64,000 bases of DNA from Marivirga tractuosa DSM 4126 (GTDB lineage: Bacteria; Bacteroidota; Bacteroidia; Cytophagales; Cyclobacteriaceae): positions 1,426,001 to 1,490,000 of the forward strand of contig NC_014759.1 of assembly GCF_000183425.1 (NCBI RefSeq), read 5' to 3'. The first letter of the stretch is position 1, and each line of letters begins with the position of its first letter. Positions 35,502-45,253 of the stretch are shown in pieces. The notes beneath the pieces are model-generated. The model ran no database searches. It saw nothing but the letters and a program-made list of their open reading frames with translations, and was not told the origin of the DNA. The position numbers were made by a program, and so were the translations under genes.

Positions 35502-37079
35502 ATGATAGAAAAAGAAGTAGTTTTAAAGCCAGAAGAGGCTTTCAACGAAGAAGAGGTTTTGGCAATTATCCAAAAAAAACTTGGTTTGAGATCCAGCCAG
35601 GATTTTAGGATTGCAAAACGCTCCATTGACGCTCGGTCCAAGGAAGTTAAGGTGCGCATTAAAATAGATATTGCTGACAAAGGAACTCTCCCAGCTAGAA
35701 TAAATTATAAACTTGAAGACTTACCGCTTGTCCATAATGCATCTCAATCTGCTGTAATAATTGGAGCAGGTCCAGCAGGATTATTTGCGGCACTTCGATT
35801 GATAGAGCTGGGCTGGAAACCCATTATTCTCGAAAGAGGAAAAGACGTTCGAGCAAGAAGAAGGGATTTAGCGGACATTAATAAAAAGCATATCGTAAAT
35901 CCAGAAAGCAACTACTGTTTTGGAGAAGGCGGTGCTGGAACTTATTCAGATGGTAAGCTTTATACAAGATCCAAGAAAAGAGGTGACATTTACCGGATTT
36001 TGGAAATATTAGTGGCTCACGGTGCTAAGGAAGACATCATGATCGATGCTCATCCTCACATTGGCACGAACAAACTTCCCAAAATCATCCAAAGTATCAG
36101 AGAAAGCATTTTAGCACATGGAGGCGAAGTCAATTTTGATACTAAAGTCACAGGATTTAGGGTAGAAGATCAAGAACTTAAATCTGCTTCTACTGCCAAA
36201 GGAATAGAATTTAAGGCAGACGCTTTCATTTTGGCTACAGGTCACTCAGCCAGAGATATATTTTATTTATTGCACGAAAATAAAATCTTAATCGAAGCTA
36301 AGCCTTTCGCTTTAGGCGTCAGAGTAGAACATCCACAAAAAGTCATAGATCAAATTCAATATAAGTGCGAAGACAGAGGATCCTACTTACCCGCCTCCTC
36401 TTATGCCTTAGTCCATCAAACCTATTTCAACGACAAGCAGAGAGGAGTATTCTCATTTTGCATGTGTCCTGGAGGATTTATCGTTCCTGCAGCTACAGAA
36501 AGTGGTGAAATAGTTGTTAATGGAATGAGTCCATCCAGAAGAGACTCTAGATTTGCAAATTCAGGAATAGTGGCTGCCATTGAATTAGAAGACATGAAAG
36601 ATTTCGAAGAATTTGGTCCTCTAAAAGGATTAGAATTACAAAAATCTATTGAACAGAATGCATGCAGAATAGCAGGGAATACACAAAGTGCTCCCGCGCA
36701 GAGGCTGATTGATTTCACTCAAGGAAAATTCAGCAAGGACTTGCCAGACACCTCTTATCAACCTGGCTTACATTCAGCTCGAATGGATGAAGTATTACCA
36801 CCATTTATTGCTGAGAGGCTTAAAACAGCATTCAAAGCTTTTGGGAACAAAATGAAAGGCTACTTTACAAATGATGCTATCATTGTAGGAGTGGAAAGTA
36901 GAACCTCCTCCCCTGTTCGTATCCCAAGAGACAAAGAATCGTTAGAACATCCAAAAACTAAAAGACTTTTTCCTTGCGGTGAAGGTGCTGGCTATGCAGG
37001 TGGTATTGTTTCTGCTGCCATGGATGGCGAAAGATGTGCTGAAAAAGTAGTAGAAATTTATAAAAAATCTCATGAATAA
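35502..37079 (+). CDS. NAD(P)/FAD-dependent oxidoreductase
   Basis: A 525-residue flavoprotein of the large uncharacterised 'FAD-dependent dehydrogenase' group. An N-terminal alpha/beta domain (1-80) precedes the dinucleotide fold IIGAGPAGLFAALRL (86-100) and the ILERGKDVRARRRDL segment. FGEGGAGTYSDGKLYTR, ATGHSARDIF and the C-terminal LFPCGEGAGYAGGIVSAAMD are near-invariant in the group and bind FAD. The substrate is unknown. Its stop overlaps the start of a CoA-binding protein gene by 8 bases, so the two are translationally coupled. Confidence 0.85.
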   Translation: MIEKEVVLKPEEAFNEEEVLAIIQKKLGLRSSQDFRIAKRSIDARSKEVKVRIKIDIADKGTLPARINYKLEDLPLVHNASQSAVIIGAGPAGLFAALRLIELGWKPIILERGKDVRARRRDLADINKKHIVNPESNYCFGEGGAGTYSDGKLYTRSKKRGDIYRILEILVAHGAKEDIMIDAHPHIGTNKLPKIIQSIRESILAHGGEVNFDTKVTGFRVEDQELKSASTAKGIEFKADAFILATGHSARDIFYLLHENKILIEAKPFALGVRVEHPQKVIDQIQYKCEDRGSYLPASSYALVHQTYFNDKQRGVFSFCMCPGGFIVPAATESGEIVVNGMSPSRRDSRFANSGIVAAIELEDMKDFEEFGPLKGLELQKSIEQNACRIAGNTQSAPAQRLIDFTQGKFSKDLPDTSYQPGLHSARMDEVLPPFIAERLKTAFKAFGNKMKGYFTNDAIIVGVESRTSSPVRIPRDKESLEHPKTKRLFPCGEGAGYAGGIVSAAMDGERCAEKVVEIYKKSHE

Positions 37080-37440
37080 AAAGACAGTTATCATCGGAGC
37101 AACTACAAACCCCTCTAGATATGCCTATTTCGCTGCAGATAGGCTGACTAATGCAGGACATGAAATTGTACCAGTGGGTATTAAGAAAGGAGAAGTTTTT
37201 GGCGAACAAATTTTAGATATTCGGAAATCCCCCAAAGTTGATAATGTAGATACTGTCACCCTCTATTTGGGAGCCAGACATCAGCCAGAGTACTACGACT
37301 ATTTACTCAGCCTTAATCCAAAACGAATCATATTTAATCCCGGAACTGAAAACCCTGAATTGGTAAATTTAGCTAAGGAAAAGGGAATCGAAACAGAATA
37401 TGCATGTACGCTAGTGATGTTGGGAAGTGGTGTATATTAA
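37072..37440 (+). CDS. CoA-binding (YccU-type) Rossmann protein
   Basis: A 122-residue single-domain CoA-binding protein. The N-terminal VIIGATTNPSRYAYFAADRL and the VPVGIKKGEVFG segment match the succinyl-CoA-ligase-like CoA-binding fold, and PKRIIFNPGTENPELVNLAK follows the family pattern. Function unknown; YccU-like proteins occur alone in many bacteria. It overlaps the FAD oxidoreductase gene, which suggests joint expression. Confidence 0.88.
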   Translation: MNKKTVIIGATTNPSRYAYFAADRLTNAGHEIVPVGIKKGEVFGEQILDIRKSPKVDNVDTVTLYLGARHQPEYYDYLLSLNPKRIIFNPGTENPELVNLAKEKGIETEYACTLVMLGSGVY

Positions 37441-37594
37441 ATAAATTAAAGCATGATAATTTTGCACTTTATATAGTAAATTAAATTTTTAATAATTTTA
37501 TTTACTAATCGTAATTAAAGCGTAATAAAGCCTTTTTTTATCCTTAACAGCCTTCCTCTTTCCTGACCCTATCTTCGTATCAAAATTGATTACA

Positions 37595-39775
37595 ATGAAG
37601 ATAAGAGACCTCGCTATTCGGAAAAAATTCATCCTTTCCTTTTCTATTTTACTATTTATGATGCTTGCAGGAGGATTAGTAGTTGGGTATTTATGGAATC
37701 AAGTTGACGACTATCAACAAATAAAGTCCGATGTGGCTGAAACCATGATGCGTTTTGACAATGCTCAAAAAATAGAACAAGACTTTCTTATATTTGGATG
37801 GAAAGAAATTGACTTTTTAGAAGATGGCAAAAGTAACTTCACACAACAATTTTTTACTGAAGTTGAAACAGTAGAAATTTCATTAGAGCAAAAGTCTAAT
37901 TCTGACTTTGTTAAAAGTAAAGGGCTAGAAGACGAATTTCGTTCAATTTTAATTTCAGTTAACCGCTACAAGTCAGCTTTTGACGACTTAAGAAAATTAC
38001 TTTATACCAGAGGCTTCAAAGATCATGGTTTGGAAGGAGAAATGAGAAGCTATGTTCATGATCTTCAAAATTGCGAATCAGCTGAAGAAAAAGTTTTTGC
38101 CTTTAGCCTAAGAAGACATGAAAAGGATTTTGCCCTGAGGAAAGACATGAGTTATACTAGTAAATTACATGATACAGCAGATCAATTTATAGAATTTGTT
38201 AAAGAGGCTAGCATTGAAGAATTCCCTCACATGACCGACCGATATAAAAGCAAAACTATTGATGCTATTAGAACCTACAAGAATCATTTTGACAAAATCG
38301 TTCAAACTGAAATTGCCATTGGGCTCAATGAAAAGGCTGGACAATTTCTTCAGCTCAATAGAAATAAAAAGGAAACAGAACCGAAAATCTCCTTGCTATA
38401 CCAAAAAATAAATAAACAAAATAGCTCTTTGAGGCAAACCGCTTCTTTAGTGATCGGATTTACATTAATTGTCTTGTTGTTGACAGTTTTTGCTCTGGTT
38501 TATTATCTCAGAAAAACCGTCTCAAAACCTATCATAAAACTAGATAATATTGTGAAAAAAGTATTATCTGGAGACGGCACTGCAGGCAAAGAATTGAATC
38601 ATGATGGAAAGGATGAAATCGGAAGTTTAAACCGTAATTTCAGCTTGATGTTGGACAATCTGCGTGAAAATTTAAAATTAATTAAGGATAAGAACGAATC
38701 GCTGGAACTAAAGGCAAAACAAGATGAAATTAGAAGCTGGAATATTGAAGGTTTGAGCCACTTTTCTGATTTAATGAAGATAAATAGCAACAATTTAAGT
38801 GAATTCGCTAACTCTATAGTTAGTGAAATTGTCAAATATCTAAAAGCCAATCAAGGTGCTTTCTTTATTCTTAATGATGAAATGCAAGAGCCTATAATGG
38901 AACTAAAAGCTTGCTATGCCTTCAATAAAAAGAAATATGTGCATAAAAAAATTGAAAAAGGTGAAGGCCTAGTGGGACAAACTTGGCTAGAAGGCGAAAC
39001 AATCTACATGACGGAAATACCATCTTCCTATATCAAAATCACTTCAGGATTAGGAGACGCACCTCCACGATCGATCATGATTGTACCGCTTAAAACCGAA
39101 AAACAAATTATAGGTGTTTTGGAAATTGCTTCTTTTCATAAGTTTGAAAAGCATGAGCAGGAATTGCTAAACGAACTAGCCAATAGATTGGGAAGCGTAA
39201 TCGAATCCATAAAAATGCAAGAAAAAACTCAAAAATTGCTAGAGCAGTCACAGGAAATGACAGAACAAATGCAGGCTCAAGAAGAGGAAATGCGTCAAAA
39301 CATGGAAGAATTACAAGCTACTCAGGAGGAAATGAATAGAAACCAACACTCATTGAATGAGGCTATCAATTTTAAAGATTTACAGATCAATATGATGAGC
39401 AACCTATTAGGTAAAGTCTATGAAGGAATTATATTCATCAATACAGACTATCAAATAGTGGCTTCCAATAATTACTTACTAGATGATCTTCATTACAACG
39501 AATTTGATTTAGTGGGCAATCACCCAGAACTCGTCTTCAAGACTTCCTTAAAAAAGAGAATAGAAGCACTTCAGAACGACCCCAACTTCATCTTAACGGG
39601 TGTATCTGAGAGGCAGGAAGCTAAGATCATGGATAAATTCAGTAATATTTTCGATTCCAGATTTGTGATTACTAAAATAGAGCATAAAGGAGAAATCTTT
39701 CATGCTGTCTTGTTCAATAAAAAAGATGCAGAATATGGGAAAACTGTATTAAAACATCTTTTCAATAGTAAATAA
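37595..39775 (+). CDS. Membrane receptor: helical sensor - HAMP - GAF - coiled coil - PAS, no kinase
   Basis: A 726-residue signalling protein. A transmembrane helix (about 13-33) and another (about 290-312) enclose a helical extracytoplasmic sensor; HAMP follows (KPIIKLDNIVKKVLSGDG), then a GAF domain at about 395-540 (KGEGLVGQTWLEGETIYMTE, SIMIVPLKTEKQIIGVLEIA), a Gln/Glu-rich coiled coil (QMQAQEEEMRQNMEELQATQ) and a C-terminal PAS-like domain. There is no histidine kinase, cyclase or methyl-accepting segment. Such truncated receptors may pair with a separate effector. I use the ATG at 37595; a TTG three codons earlier is less likely. It is monocistronic. Confidence 0.82.
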   Translation: MKIRDLAIRKKFILSFSILLFMMLAGGLVVGYLWNQVDDYQQIKSDVAETMMRFDNAQKIEQDFLIFGWKEIDFLEDGKSNFTQQFFTEVETVEISLEQKSNSDFVKSKGLEDEFRSILISVNRYKSAFDDLRKLLYTRGFKDHGLEGEMRSYVHDLQNCESAEEKVFAFSLRRHEKDFALRKDMSYTSKLHDTADQFIEFVKEASIEEFPHMTDRYKSKTIDAIRTYKNHFDKIVQTEIAIGLNEKAGQFLQLNRNKKETEPKISLLYQKINKQNSSLRQTASLVIGFTLIVLLLTVFALVYYLRKTVSKPIIKLDNIVKKVLSGDGTAGKELNHDGKDEIGSLNRNFSLMLDNLRENLKLIKDKNESLELKAKQDEIRSWNIEGLSHFSDLMKINSNNLSEFANSIVSEIVKYLKANQGAFFILNDEMQEPIMELKACYAFNKKKYVHKKIEKGEGLVGQTWLEGETIYMTEIPSSYIKITSGLGDAPPRSIMIVPLKTEKQIIGVLEIASFHKFEKHEQELLNELANRLGSVIESIKMQEKTQKLLEQSQEMTEQMQAQEEEMRQNMEELQATQEEMNRNQHSLNEAINFKDLQINMMSNLLGKVYEGIIFINTDYQIVASNNYLLDDLHYNEFDLVGNHPELVFKTSLKKRIEALQNDPNFILTGVSERQEAKIMDKFSNIFDSRFVITKIEHKGEIFHAVLFNKKDAEYGKTVLKHLFNSK

Positions 39776-39777
39776 TT

Positions 39778-40191
39778 CTAAATTTTATTAGCTATGAACT
39801 CACTGGAATTTAAGACTTCTATTTCGCTGAAATAGAAGTCTTCCTTATTTTCAGTAAGAATCACACTGCAATCTACCCGCTCGGCTGCGTAGTACTCAAA
39901 ACCGTCTTCTAAATCGTTAATTTTTTTGTTGGATAATGCTTTTTCAACGCCCCTTTGATCAGCATCTGCTATACTAACATGCTTGCATAGCAAAAATATT
40001 TTTTCTTTGGCCTTTGACTCACTCACCTTCTTTGAGGCAAAATAAAAAGCAATCGCAAGACAAATGGGCGAAGTATAAAAATGGAAATGAGACTGACCTG
40101 CTAAACTTAGAATCCTGGCTGTGTGATTAAAAAGAGGAAATTCTTTATTCAGTACGGACACTAGAATATTGGCATCCAAAAATACTTTCAT
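39778..40191 (-). CDS. PIN-domain toxin (VapC-like)
   Basis: A 137-residue PIN-domain protein, a predicted Mg-dependent RNase. Acidic active-site residues appear as D6 (VFLDANILVSVL) and in NDLEDGFEYYAA, with a following ILTENKEDF stretch. The start codon overlaps the stop of the antitoxin gene (ATGA), the standard antitoxin-toxin order. Targets of VapC toxins are usually tRNA or rRNA; which applies here is unknown. The two genes stand between a receptor gene and hisB. Confidence 0.88.
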   Translation of the reverse strand: MKVFLDANILVSVLNKEFPLFNHTARILSLAGQSHFHFYTSPICLAIAFYFASKKVSESKAKEKIFLLCKHVSIADADQRGVEKALSNKKINDLEDGFEYYAAERVDCSVILTENKEDFYFSEIEVLNSSEFIANKI

Positions 40192-40445
40192 TTCTTGGAC
40201 GATAAATATTCTGCCTTCATATCCTTTCTTTTACGGGCTTTCGTATGATACTCAGCTTTACCTTCTGCTACTTGATTCACCCAATCAGCAACGGGCAATT
40301 CATCTAATGATTTATATTCGCCAGTAGTGATTTGCTTATAAAGAAATTCCGTAAGACGAGACAAACTGATATTGTTTTGCTCAGCAAATTGCTTAGCCTT
40401 TCCAATAATCTCATCGTTGAATGATAAAGTTACTTTAGTGTCCAT
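40188..40445 (-). CDS. Antitoxin (DUF6364-like, ribbon-helix-helix type)
   Basis: An 85-residue protein with an N-terminal ribbon-helix-helix pattern (TKVTLSFNDEIIGKAKQFAE, NNISLSRLTEFLYKQ) and a charged C-terminal tail that should wrap the PIN toxin. The family (DUF6364) is known as partner of PIN toxins in Bacteroidota. I use the ATG at 40445; a GTG two codons earlier is possible. It is first in the pair and likely represses its own promoter. Confidence 0.8.
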   Translation of the reverse strand: MDTKVTLSFNDEIIGKAKQFAEQNNISLSRLTEFLYKQITTGEYKSLDELPVADWVNQVAEGKAEYHTKARKRKDMKAEYLSSKK

Positions 40446-40613
40446 ATACACTTTATTTTATTATACTACCAAGATATAATTCTTATACGTACAATACAAA
40501 TTATTGTTAGAATCTCTTAGCATACTCTTCAGTTTCCTGAGCATAGAAAAGAATTGAGTAGATTTTACCGTCTTATACATGGGCTTAAAACCTGATAGGA
40601 CTTTTTTCCTTGT

Positions 40614-41714
40614 TTACAAAGCTCCTTTAGTTGAAGGCAAATCATTCAATCGACTTTCATCACGGCTTACCGCCATTTTAATTGCTCTAGCCCAACCTTT
40701 AAAAATCGCTTCAATTTTATGATGTTCATTATTACCACTCACCTGAATATCTAAATTACATTGTGCTGCATCTGAAAAAGATTTAAAGAAATGGAAAAAC
40801 ATTTCAGTAGGCATATCCCCTACCATTTCTCTTTTGAATTCAGCTTTCCAGTTGATCCATGGACGACCACCGAAATCAATGGCAACTTGAGCTAAAGCAT
40901 CATCCATAGGCAATAAAAATCCATAGCGATAGATTCCTTTCTTATTACCTAAAGCTTGCTTAAAAGCTTCTCCTAGAGCCAAGGCAGTATCTTCTATTGT
41001 ATGATGCTCATCTACTTCTAAATCACCATTTACATGAATGGATAAATCTAAGCCTCCATGTTTTCCTAATTGATCCAGCATATGATCAAAAAATTTCAAG
41101 CCTGTTGCGTTTTTAGCTTTCCCGCTTCCGTCAAGGTCTAAATCGATTTTAATATCTGTTTCATTGGTTTTTCGAGAAATCGTAGCAGTTCTGGATGGCA
41201 TGACCAAATATCTAGCAATTTCTCTCCAATCTTTAGAAGATAGAGTAGCTTCTGCTAATTCTTCTCCAATGAAAATTGACTTAGCTCCTAAATTCTCCGC
41301 TAACTGAACATCCGTTTTCCGGTCTCCAATTACAAAACTATTCTCAAGATCATAATCATCTGAAAAATACTTTTGCAACAGACCAGTACCAGGTTTACGT
41401 GTATCCTTACCTTCATGCTCGAAGGTTTTATCAATATGCTGCTCAACAAAGGTAATGCCTTCTATCTCTAATTGCTTTAGCATTTTATTATGGGCTGGCC
41501 AGAAAGTATCCTCTGGATAGGAGTCGGTTCCCAAACCGTCCTGATTGGTGACCATCACCAATTCATAATCTGAATTTTGCGCAATAAACTGAAGTGCACT
41601 AATAGCATATGGTAAAAACTCCAGTTTTTCTAATGAATCTACTTGATAATCAGTTGGCGGTTCCTGAATAATGGTTCCGTCTCTATCTATAAATAATACC
41701 TTCTTCTTCTTCAT
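40614..41714 (-). CDS. hisB: Bifunctional histidinol-phosphatase / imidazoleglycerol-phosphate dehydratase
   Basis: A 366-residue fusion with two histidine-biosynthesis activities. Residues 1-165 are the HAD-type histidinol phosphatase with nucleophile D10 and D12 (FIDRDGT) and [14 protein letters not shown]. Residues 170-366 are the IGP dehydratase with the Mn-binding His clusters [10 protein letters not shown] and NNEHHKIEA, plus [12 protein letters not shown]. Length fits the enterobacterial-type fusion. It is alone here: no other his gene lies within the window, unlike the usual hisGDCB order. A Bacteroidota-type -7 element (TAATTTTG, 41741-41734 on the minus strand) precedes it. Confidence 0.95.
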   Translation of the reverse strand: MKKKKVLFIDRDGTIIQEPPTDYQVDSLEKLEFLPYAISALQFIAQNSDYELVMVTNQDGLGTDSYPEDTFWPAHNKMLKQLEIEGITFVEQHIDKTFEHEGKDTRKPGTGLLQKYFSDDYDLENSFVIGDRKTDVQLAENLGAKSIFIGEELAEATLSSKDWREIARYLVMPSRTATISRKTNETDIKIDLDLDGSGKAKNATGLKFFDHMLDQLGKHGGLDLSIHVNGDLEVDEHHTIEDTALALGEAFKQALGNKKGIYRYGFLLPMDDALAQVAIDFGGRPWINWKAEFKREMVGDMPTEMFFHFFKSFSDAAQCNLDIQVSGNNEHHKIEAIFKGWARAIKMAVSRDESRLNDLPSTKGAL

Positions 41715-41923
41715 TTCTAAAATATTGTAAACTCAAAATTAGGGATTTGAAATTGATTTTAAACAGAATAACTAAAATGATATGAGGATAAACATAGCAA
41801 GTAGTACCAAATGTTTGATTTATAGATAAATTTCAAATTTTTATCGAATTATTCATAATCATTAACCAGAAGTAAGTTTTTTACCATATATTCAAGATTT
41901 GAAGAAAGAACAACTAAACCTAT

Positions 41924-44089
41924 ATGCAACTAAAACTATTAACAGGAATATTTTTAAGTACATTTTTTCTATATCAATCACAATCTGCATTATCTCAAGA
42001 AATCACACTCCACCAAGTCAATAAAGAATATCAAATAGGGAAATCTCTCCAAATTATAGTTGATGAGAATAAAAATATCACTTTTGAAGAAATCAAGTCA
42101 GGGAAATTTGATGACAAATTTGTAAAGAGCGAAGTTGATGTACCAAATTACGCTTATTTAGATGCGAATTTTTGGTTCAAAATCAAGCTCGATGATCAAT
42201 CATCTAATGACAGTCGTTGGTATTTGGAAAGCTCAAGAACCCAAATAGACACTATCAAAGTCTATTTCGAAAAGGAAGATGGTTCCTTCATGGAATATGC
42301 CTCTGGAGATTTATATCCTTATGACAGCAGGATAATCAAACATAAGGATTTTGTATTTCCTATTCCTAAAACTGAAAATGGAAAACAAACCATATATGTT
42401 TGGTGCAAGGGAAACTTCTCAAAACAATTTCCATTCACCATAATCGAAGAAAGAACTTTTGCCGAAGCCTCGCATAAAACCGATCTTACTATGGGGATTC
42501 TTTTTGGGGTTTTCATTGCTATGGTAATTTACAACCTACTTCTATTCTTCAGCCTTCGTAGTCTTACTTACTTATATTACGTCCTTTACATGGGCAGTTT
42601 TCTGCTTGCGATGATGGCCTTAACGGGCTATGGATACGAAATGCTATTTAATTATTGGCTACGTTTTGCGAATATCAGCAATATGTTCTTCATTGCCCTG
42701 ACGGTGCTTTTTGCAAGTCAATTTACTAGAAGGTTCTTAGCAGTTAAAAAGCATTCCAAGATTTTTCACTACGCCCTTTTTGCCCCTGAAGTATACAGTG
42801 TTTTTTTAATTGTAGTTAGTTTAACTGGTATTTGGATAGATGGATTTGTTTTATTTGCCAGTAAATCCGCAGCTTATTGCGGAATGATAGGTGTTTTAGT
42901 TTTCCTCCCAACAGGTATTGGCATATATAGAAAAGGATCAAGACCAGCCTATTTCTATTTGATCGCATGGACAGCACTTTTTGTTGGGGTCATTATTTAT
43001 GTGCTGAAAAATAATGCCATTCTCCCTCAAAATACCTTTACAGATATGAGTATTATAATTGGGGCGGTGGCTGAAGCAATTCTACTATCATTGGGTATGG
43101 CTGATCGAATAAAAACTCTCGACAAAGAGCAGCGACAAGCACGGGATAAAATGATTAGTACACTTCAGGAAAATGAAGATTTAATTAAAAATCAGAATCA
43201 AATACTGGAAAAGAAAGTAGCAGAACGCACAAGTGAGATAATGGAGAAGAACGTGGAAATAGAGCAGCAGCTAGAGGAAATAGCAGCTCAGCGAGATATG
43301 CTCTCTGCTACAAAACTGGAACTTGAGCGACAAAATGATAATGTCACTTCCAGTATTAATTATGCGCAGCGCATTCAAAAAGCAATGCTTCCTCAAGAAG
43401 ATCGTATCCATCATGTTTTTAGGGAAAGCTTTATCATGTTCAGACCTAGAGATATTGTGAGTGGTGATTTTTATTGGTACACAGAAATTGAAGGTAAGAA
43501 AATATTCACGGTGGCTGATTGTACTGGCCATGGAGTTCCTGGAGCGTTCATGAGTATGATAGGAATTAACCTTCTAAACGAAATTATTAATGTTCGAAAT
43601 GTAACCGACTCGGGAAGTATCTTATACAAATTGAATGAAGGTGTTCAAAAATCCTTAAGCCAGGAATCCTCCAGCAACAAGGACGGTATGGACATGACTT
43701 TAATCGTACTAGATGAAGAAAAGAAAACACTCCAATTCTCGGGAGCAAAAAATCCTTTAGTATACATAATTAACGGGGAATTCAACATCATTAAAGGAAA
43801 CAACAACCCTATTGGTGGAATTTCTAAAAATGGCAACAGAGATTATGATACGCATACAATTCCATATGAAAAGGATATGATGATTTATATGTTTTCTGAT
43901 GGCTACCAAGATCAGTTTGGCGGACCAAATGATCGAAAATTTATGGTAAAAAGATTTAAGAAATTACTTCATGAAATTGCCAATAAACCATCTGAAAAAC
44001 AACTTGCAATTTTGAATCAGGAAATGGATTGCTGGATGAAAAACACCAGACAATTAGATGATATTTTAGTTGCTGGAATCAGGTTATAA
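41924..44089 (+). CDS. 7TM-DISM receptor with SpoIIE-type PP2C phosphatase domain
   Basis: A 721-residue membrane signalling protein. A signal peptide is followed by a 7TMR-DISMED2 extracytoplasmic domain (about 35-170), seven transmembrane helices (about 185-390), a coiled coil (about 395-470) and a SpoIIE phosphatase domain (about 475-721). Metal-binding Asp residues are in RPRDIVSGDFYW, FTVADCTGHGVPGAF and KDGMDMTLIVLD. Such proteins dephosphorylate serine on anti-sigma-factor antagonists or related partners. No STAS-domain or anti-sigma gene is adjacent. It diverges from hisB. Confidence 0.9.
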   Translation: MQLKLLTGIFLSTFFLYQSQSALSQEITLHQVNKEYQIGKSLQIIVDENKNITFEEIKSGKFDDKFVKSEVDVPNYAYLDANFWFKIKLDDQSSNDSRWYLESSRTQIDTIKVYFEKEDGSFMEYASGDLYPYDSRIIKHKDFVFPIPKTENGKQTIYVWCKGNFSKQFPFTIIEERTFAEASHKTDLTMGILFGVFIAMVIYNLLLFFSLRSLTYLYYVLYMGSFLLAMMALTGYGYEMLFNYWLRFANISNMFFIALTVLFASQFTRRFLAVKKHSKIFHYALFAPEVYSVFLIVVSLTGIWIDGFVLFASKSAAYCGMIGVLVFLPTGIGIYRKGSRPAYFYLIAWTALFVGVIIYVLKNNAILPQNTFTDMSIIIGAVAEAILLSLGMADRIKTLDKEQRQARDKMISTLQENEDLIKNQNQILEKKVAERTSEIMEKNVEIEQQLEEIAAQRDMLSATKLELERQNDNVTSSINYAQRIQKAMLPQEDRIHHVFRESFIMFRPRDIVSGDFYWYTEIEGKKIFTVADCTGHGVPGAFMSMIGINLLNEIINVRNVTDSGSILYKLNEGVQKSLSQESSSNKDGMDMTLIVLDEEKKTLQFSGAKNPLVYIINGEFNIIKGNNNPIGGISKNGNRDYDTHTIPYEKDMMIYMFSDGYQDQFGGPNDRKFMVKRFKKLLHEIANKPSEKQLAILNQEMDCWMKNTRQLDDILVAGIRL

Positions 44090-44116
44090 TACTCTTTCGC
44101 TCTTGAATACTAATTA

Positions 44117-44155
44117 AACAAAAAACGCCAGTTCAATTGAATTTGAACTGGCGTT
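44117..44155 (-). terminator. Rho-independent terminator (minus strand) of the DUF4920 gene
   Basis: A 13-bp stem AACGCCAGTTCAA / TTGAACTGGCGTT (44124-44136 and 44143-44155) with a 6-nt loop. On the minus strand it is followed by TTTTTTGTTT. On the plus strand the tail is GTCGTT, so its main user is the minus-strand lipoprotein gene. Confidence 0.8.
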
Positions 44156-44271
44156 GTCGTTAAAACCTATATTCTTTAAGAGATGTTGTAGTCACAACAA
44201 ATTCAAAAAAAATAAAATGAATTAACAGTAATGAAACGTAGATACTTCTTTGACTTCAACTATTAAATGCC

Positions 44272-44784
44272 TCAATCCATCAACATCACACCTGAAGCTA
44301 CAAATTTATAATCCATTCTTGGTTCAGTGATCTTTGCTATCTCTTCTGCTGACTCTCCTCCGTCTTCAGCAAAATGCTTTAAGGTTTCTACATCCGTTTC
44401 CTCTATCTTTGCTACACCACTCATTTTAACTGATTTTCCAGATAAGTCTTTCGGCATAAAGAAACCATAATCCTTAAAAGTAACTCTCATAGATTCACCA
44501 TTTGGTAAATCAACTTTCATCCAACATCCTTTAGCCTGGCAAACCTCTGTTACTTTAGCTTCCACAATTGCCATTACAGAATCATTTGAATTCATTTCAC
44601 TAATCAAACTAGTCAACTGAATTTCATTTTCAACATCAAAAGATGCACCTAGGAAATCACTTTCAGCTTCAGCTGTAACATTTGGTGTTTCTTTAACTTC
44701 TTCAGATTGTTCTGAACTCTCTTTTTGCTGACAAGCATTGAATGCTATGGTCAATACCAGAATTGATAAAAATATTTTTTTCAT
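44272..44784 (-). CDS. DUF4920 domain lipoprotein
   Basis: A 170-residue predicted lipoprotein (MKKIFLSILVLTIAFNAC, lipobox Cys at 18) with an acidic linker and a C-terminal OB-fold-like domain. The core VEAKVTEVCQAKGCWMKVDL and RVTFKDYGFFMPKDLSGKSV are hallmarks of DUF4920; the CQAKGCW pair of Cys residues could bind metal. Function unknown. It has its own terminator and lies tail to tail with the SpoIIE-phosphatase gene. Confidence 0.85.
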   Translation of the reverse strand: MKKIFLSILVLTIAFNACQQKESSEQSEEVKETPNVTAEAESDFLGASFDVENEIQLTSLISEMNSNDSVMAIVEAKVTEVCQAKGCWMKVDLPNGESMRVTFKDYGFFMPKDLSGKSVKMSGVAKIEETDVETLKHFAEDGGESAEEIAKITEPRMDYKFVASGVMLMD

Positions 44785-44906
44785 AAGTTATTTGATTTTG
44801 AATACGAAGGTAAGTTCTAACACGTTAATAAAAAAGAAAAAAAATGAATGCAACTTTTTAGGGTTTGGCATAATCATTGTAAAAGAAAGATCATAAATAG
44901 GATGAA

Positions 44907-45086
44907 ATGGAAAAAAGCAAAAATGTGAACCGAAACGTTTTCTTAGCTATTGGAATAATAGTGGGGTTATTGATTTTCTTTTTAGGTTCTCAGCTCAATG
45001 CCAATTTAAGTCATGCTCAAAAACATGAGTTCAAAAACGAACAATTGAAAGAGCCAAATCCTATTATCAAGAAGTTTTTTAGTTAG
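44907..45086 (+). CDS. Small single-span membrane protein
   Basis: A 59-codon reading frame from an ATG at 44907. It has a short charged N terminus (MEKSKNVNRN), one hydrophobic helix (VFLAIGIIVGLLIFFLGSQL) and a charged tail ending NPIIKKFFS. It sits alone between the divergent DUF4920 lipoprotein gene and leuS and is followed 31 bases later by a clear terminator, which supports real expression. No family is recognised. Confidence 0.65.
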   Translation: MEKSKNVNRNVFLAIGIIVGLLIFFLGSQLNANLSHAQKHEFKNEQLKEPNPIIKKFFS

Positions 45087-45117
45087 TTTTAGTTTAGTGA
45101 TTAGTTGGTTAATGATT

Positions 45118-45143
45118 AAAGGTGCTTTCGAGCACCTTTTTTT
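45118..45143 (+). terminator. Rho-independent terminator after the small membrane protein gene
   Basis: AAAGGTGCT-TTCG-AGCACCTTT, a 9-bp stem capped by a UUCG-type tetraloop and followed by TTTT. It separates the small gene from leuS. Confidence 0.88.
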
Positions 45144-45196
45144 ATGCATTTTTAGAAAAGATTAGCTTAATCTATTCCTTCCCAATTCAAAAGCCT

Positions 45197-45204
45197 TAAT
45201 TTTG
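45197..45204 (+). promoter_or_regulatory. Putative -7 element of the leuS promoter
   Basis: TAATTTTG fits the Bacteroidota TAnnTTTG -7 box, 50 bases before the leuS ATG. The -33 region is weak (TTC instead of TTG). Confidence 0.4.
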
Positions 45205-45253
45205 CACTTTCAATAAAAATTAGAATCTTCAAAAGATTAACATATAAAGTATT

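Noticed and set aside
44124-44155. Terminator for the plus-strand SpoIIE-phosphatase gene
   Set aside because: The plus-strand tail after the stem is GTCGTT; only the minus strand has the T-run, so I assign it to the converging lipoprotein gene.
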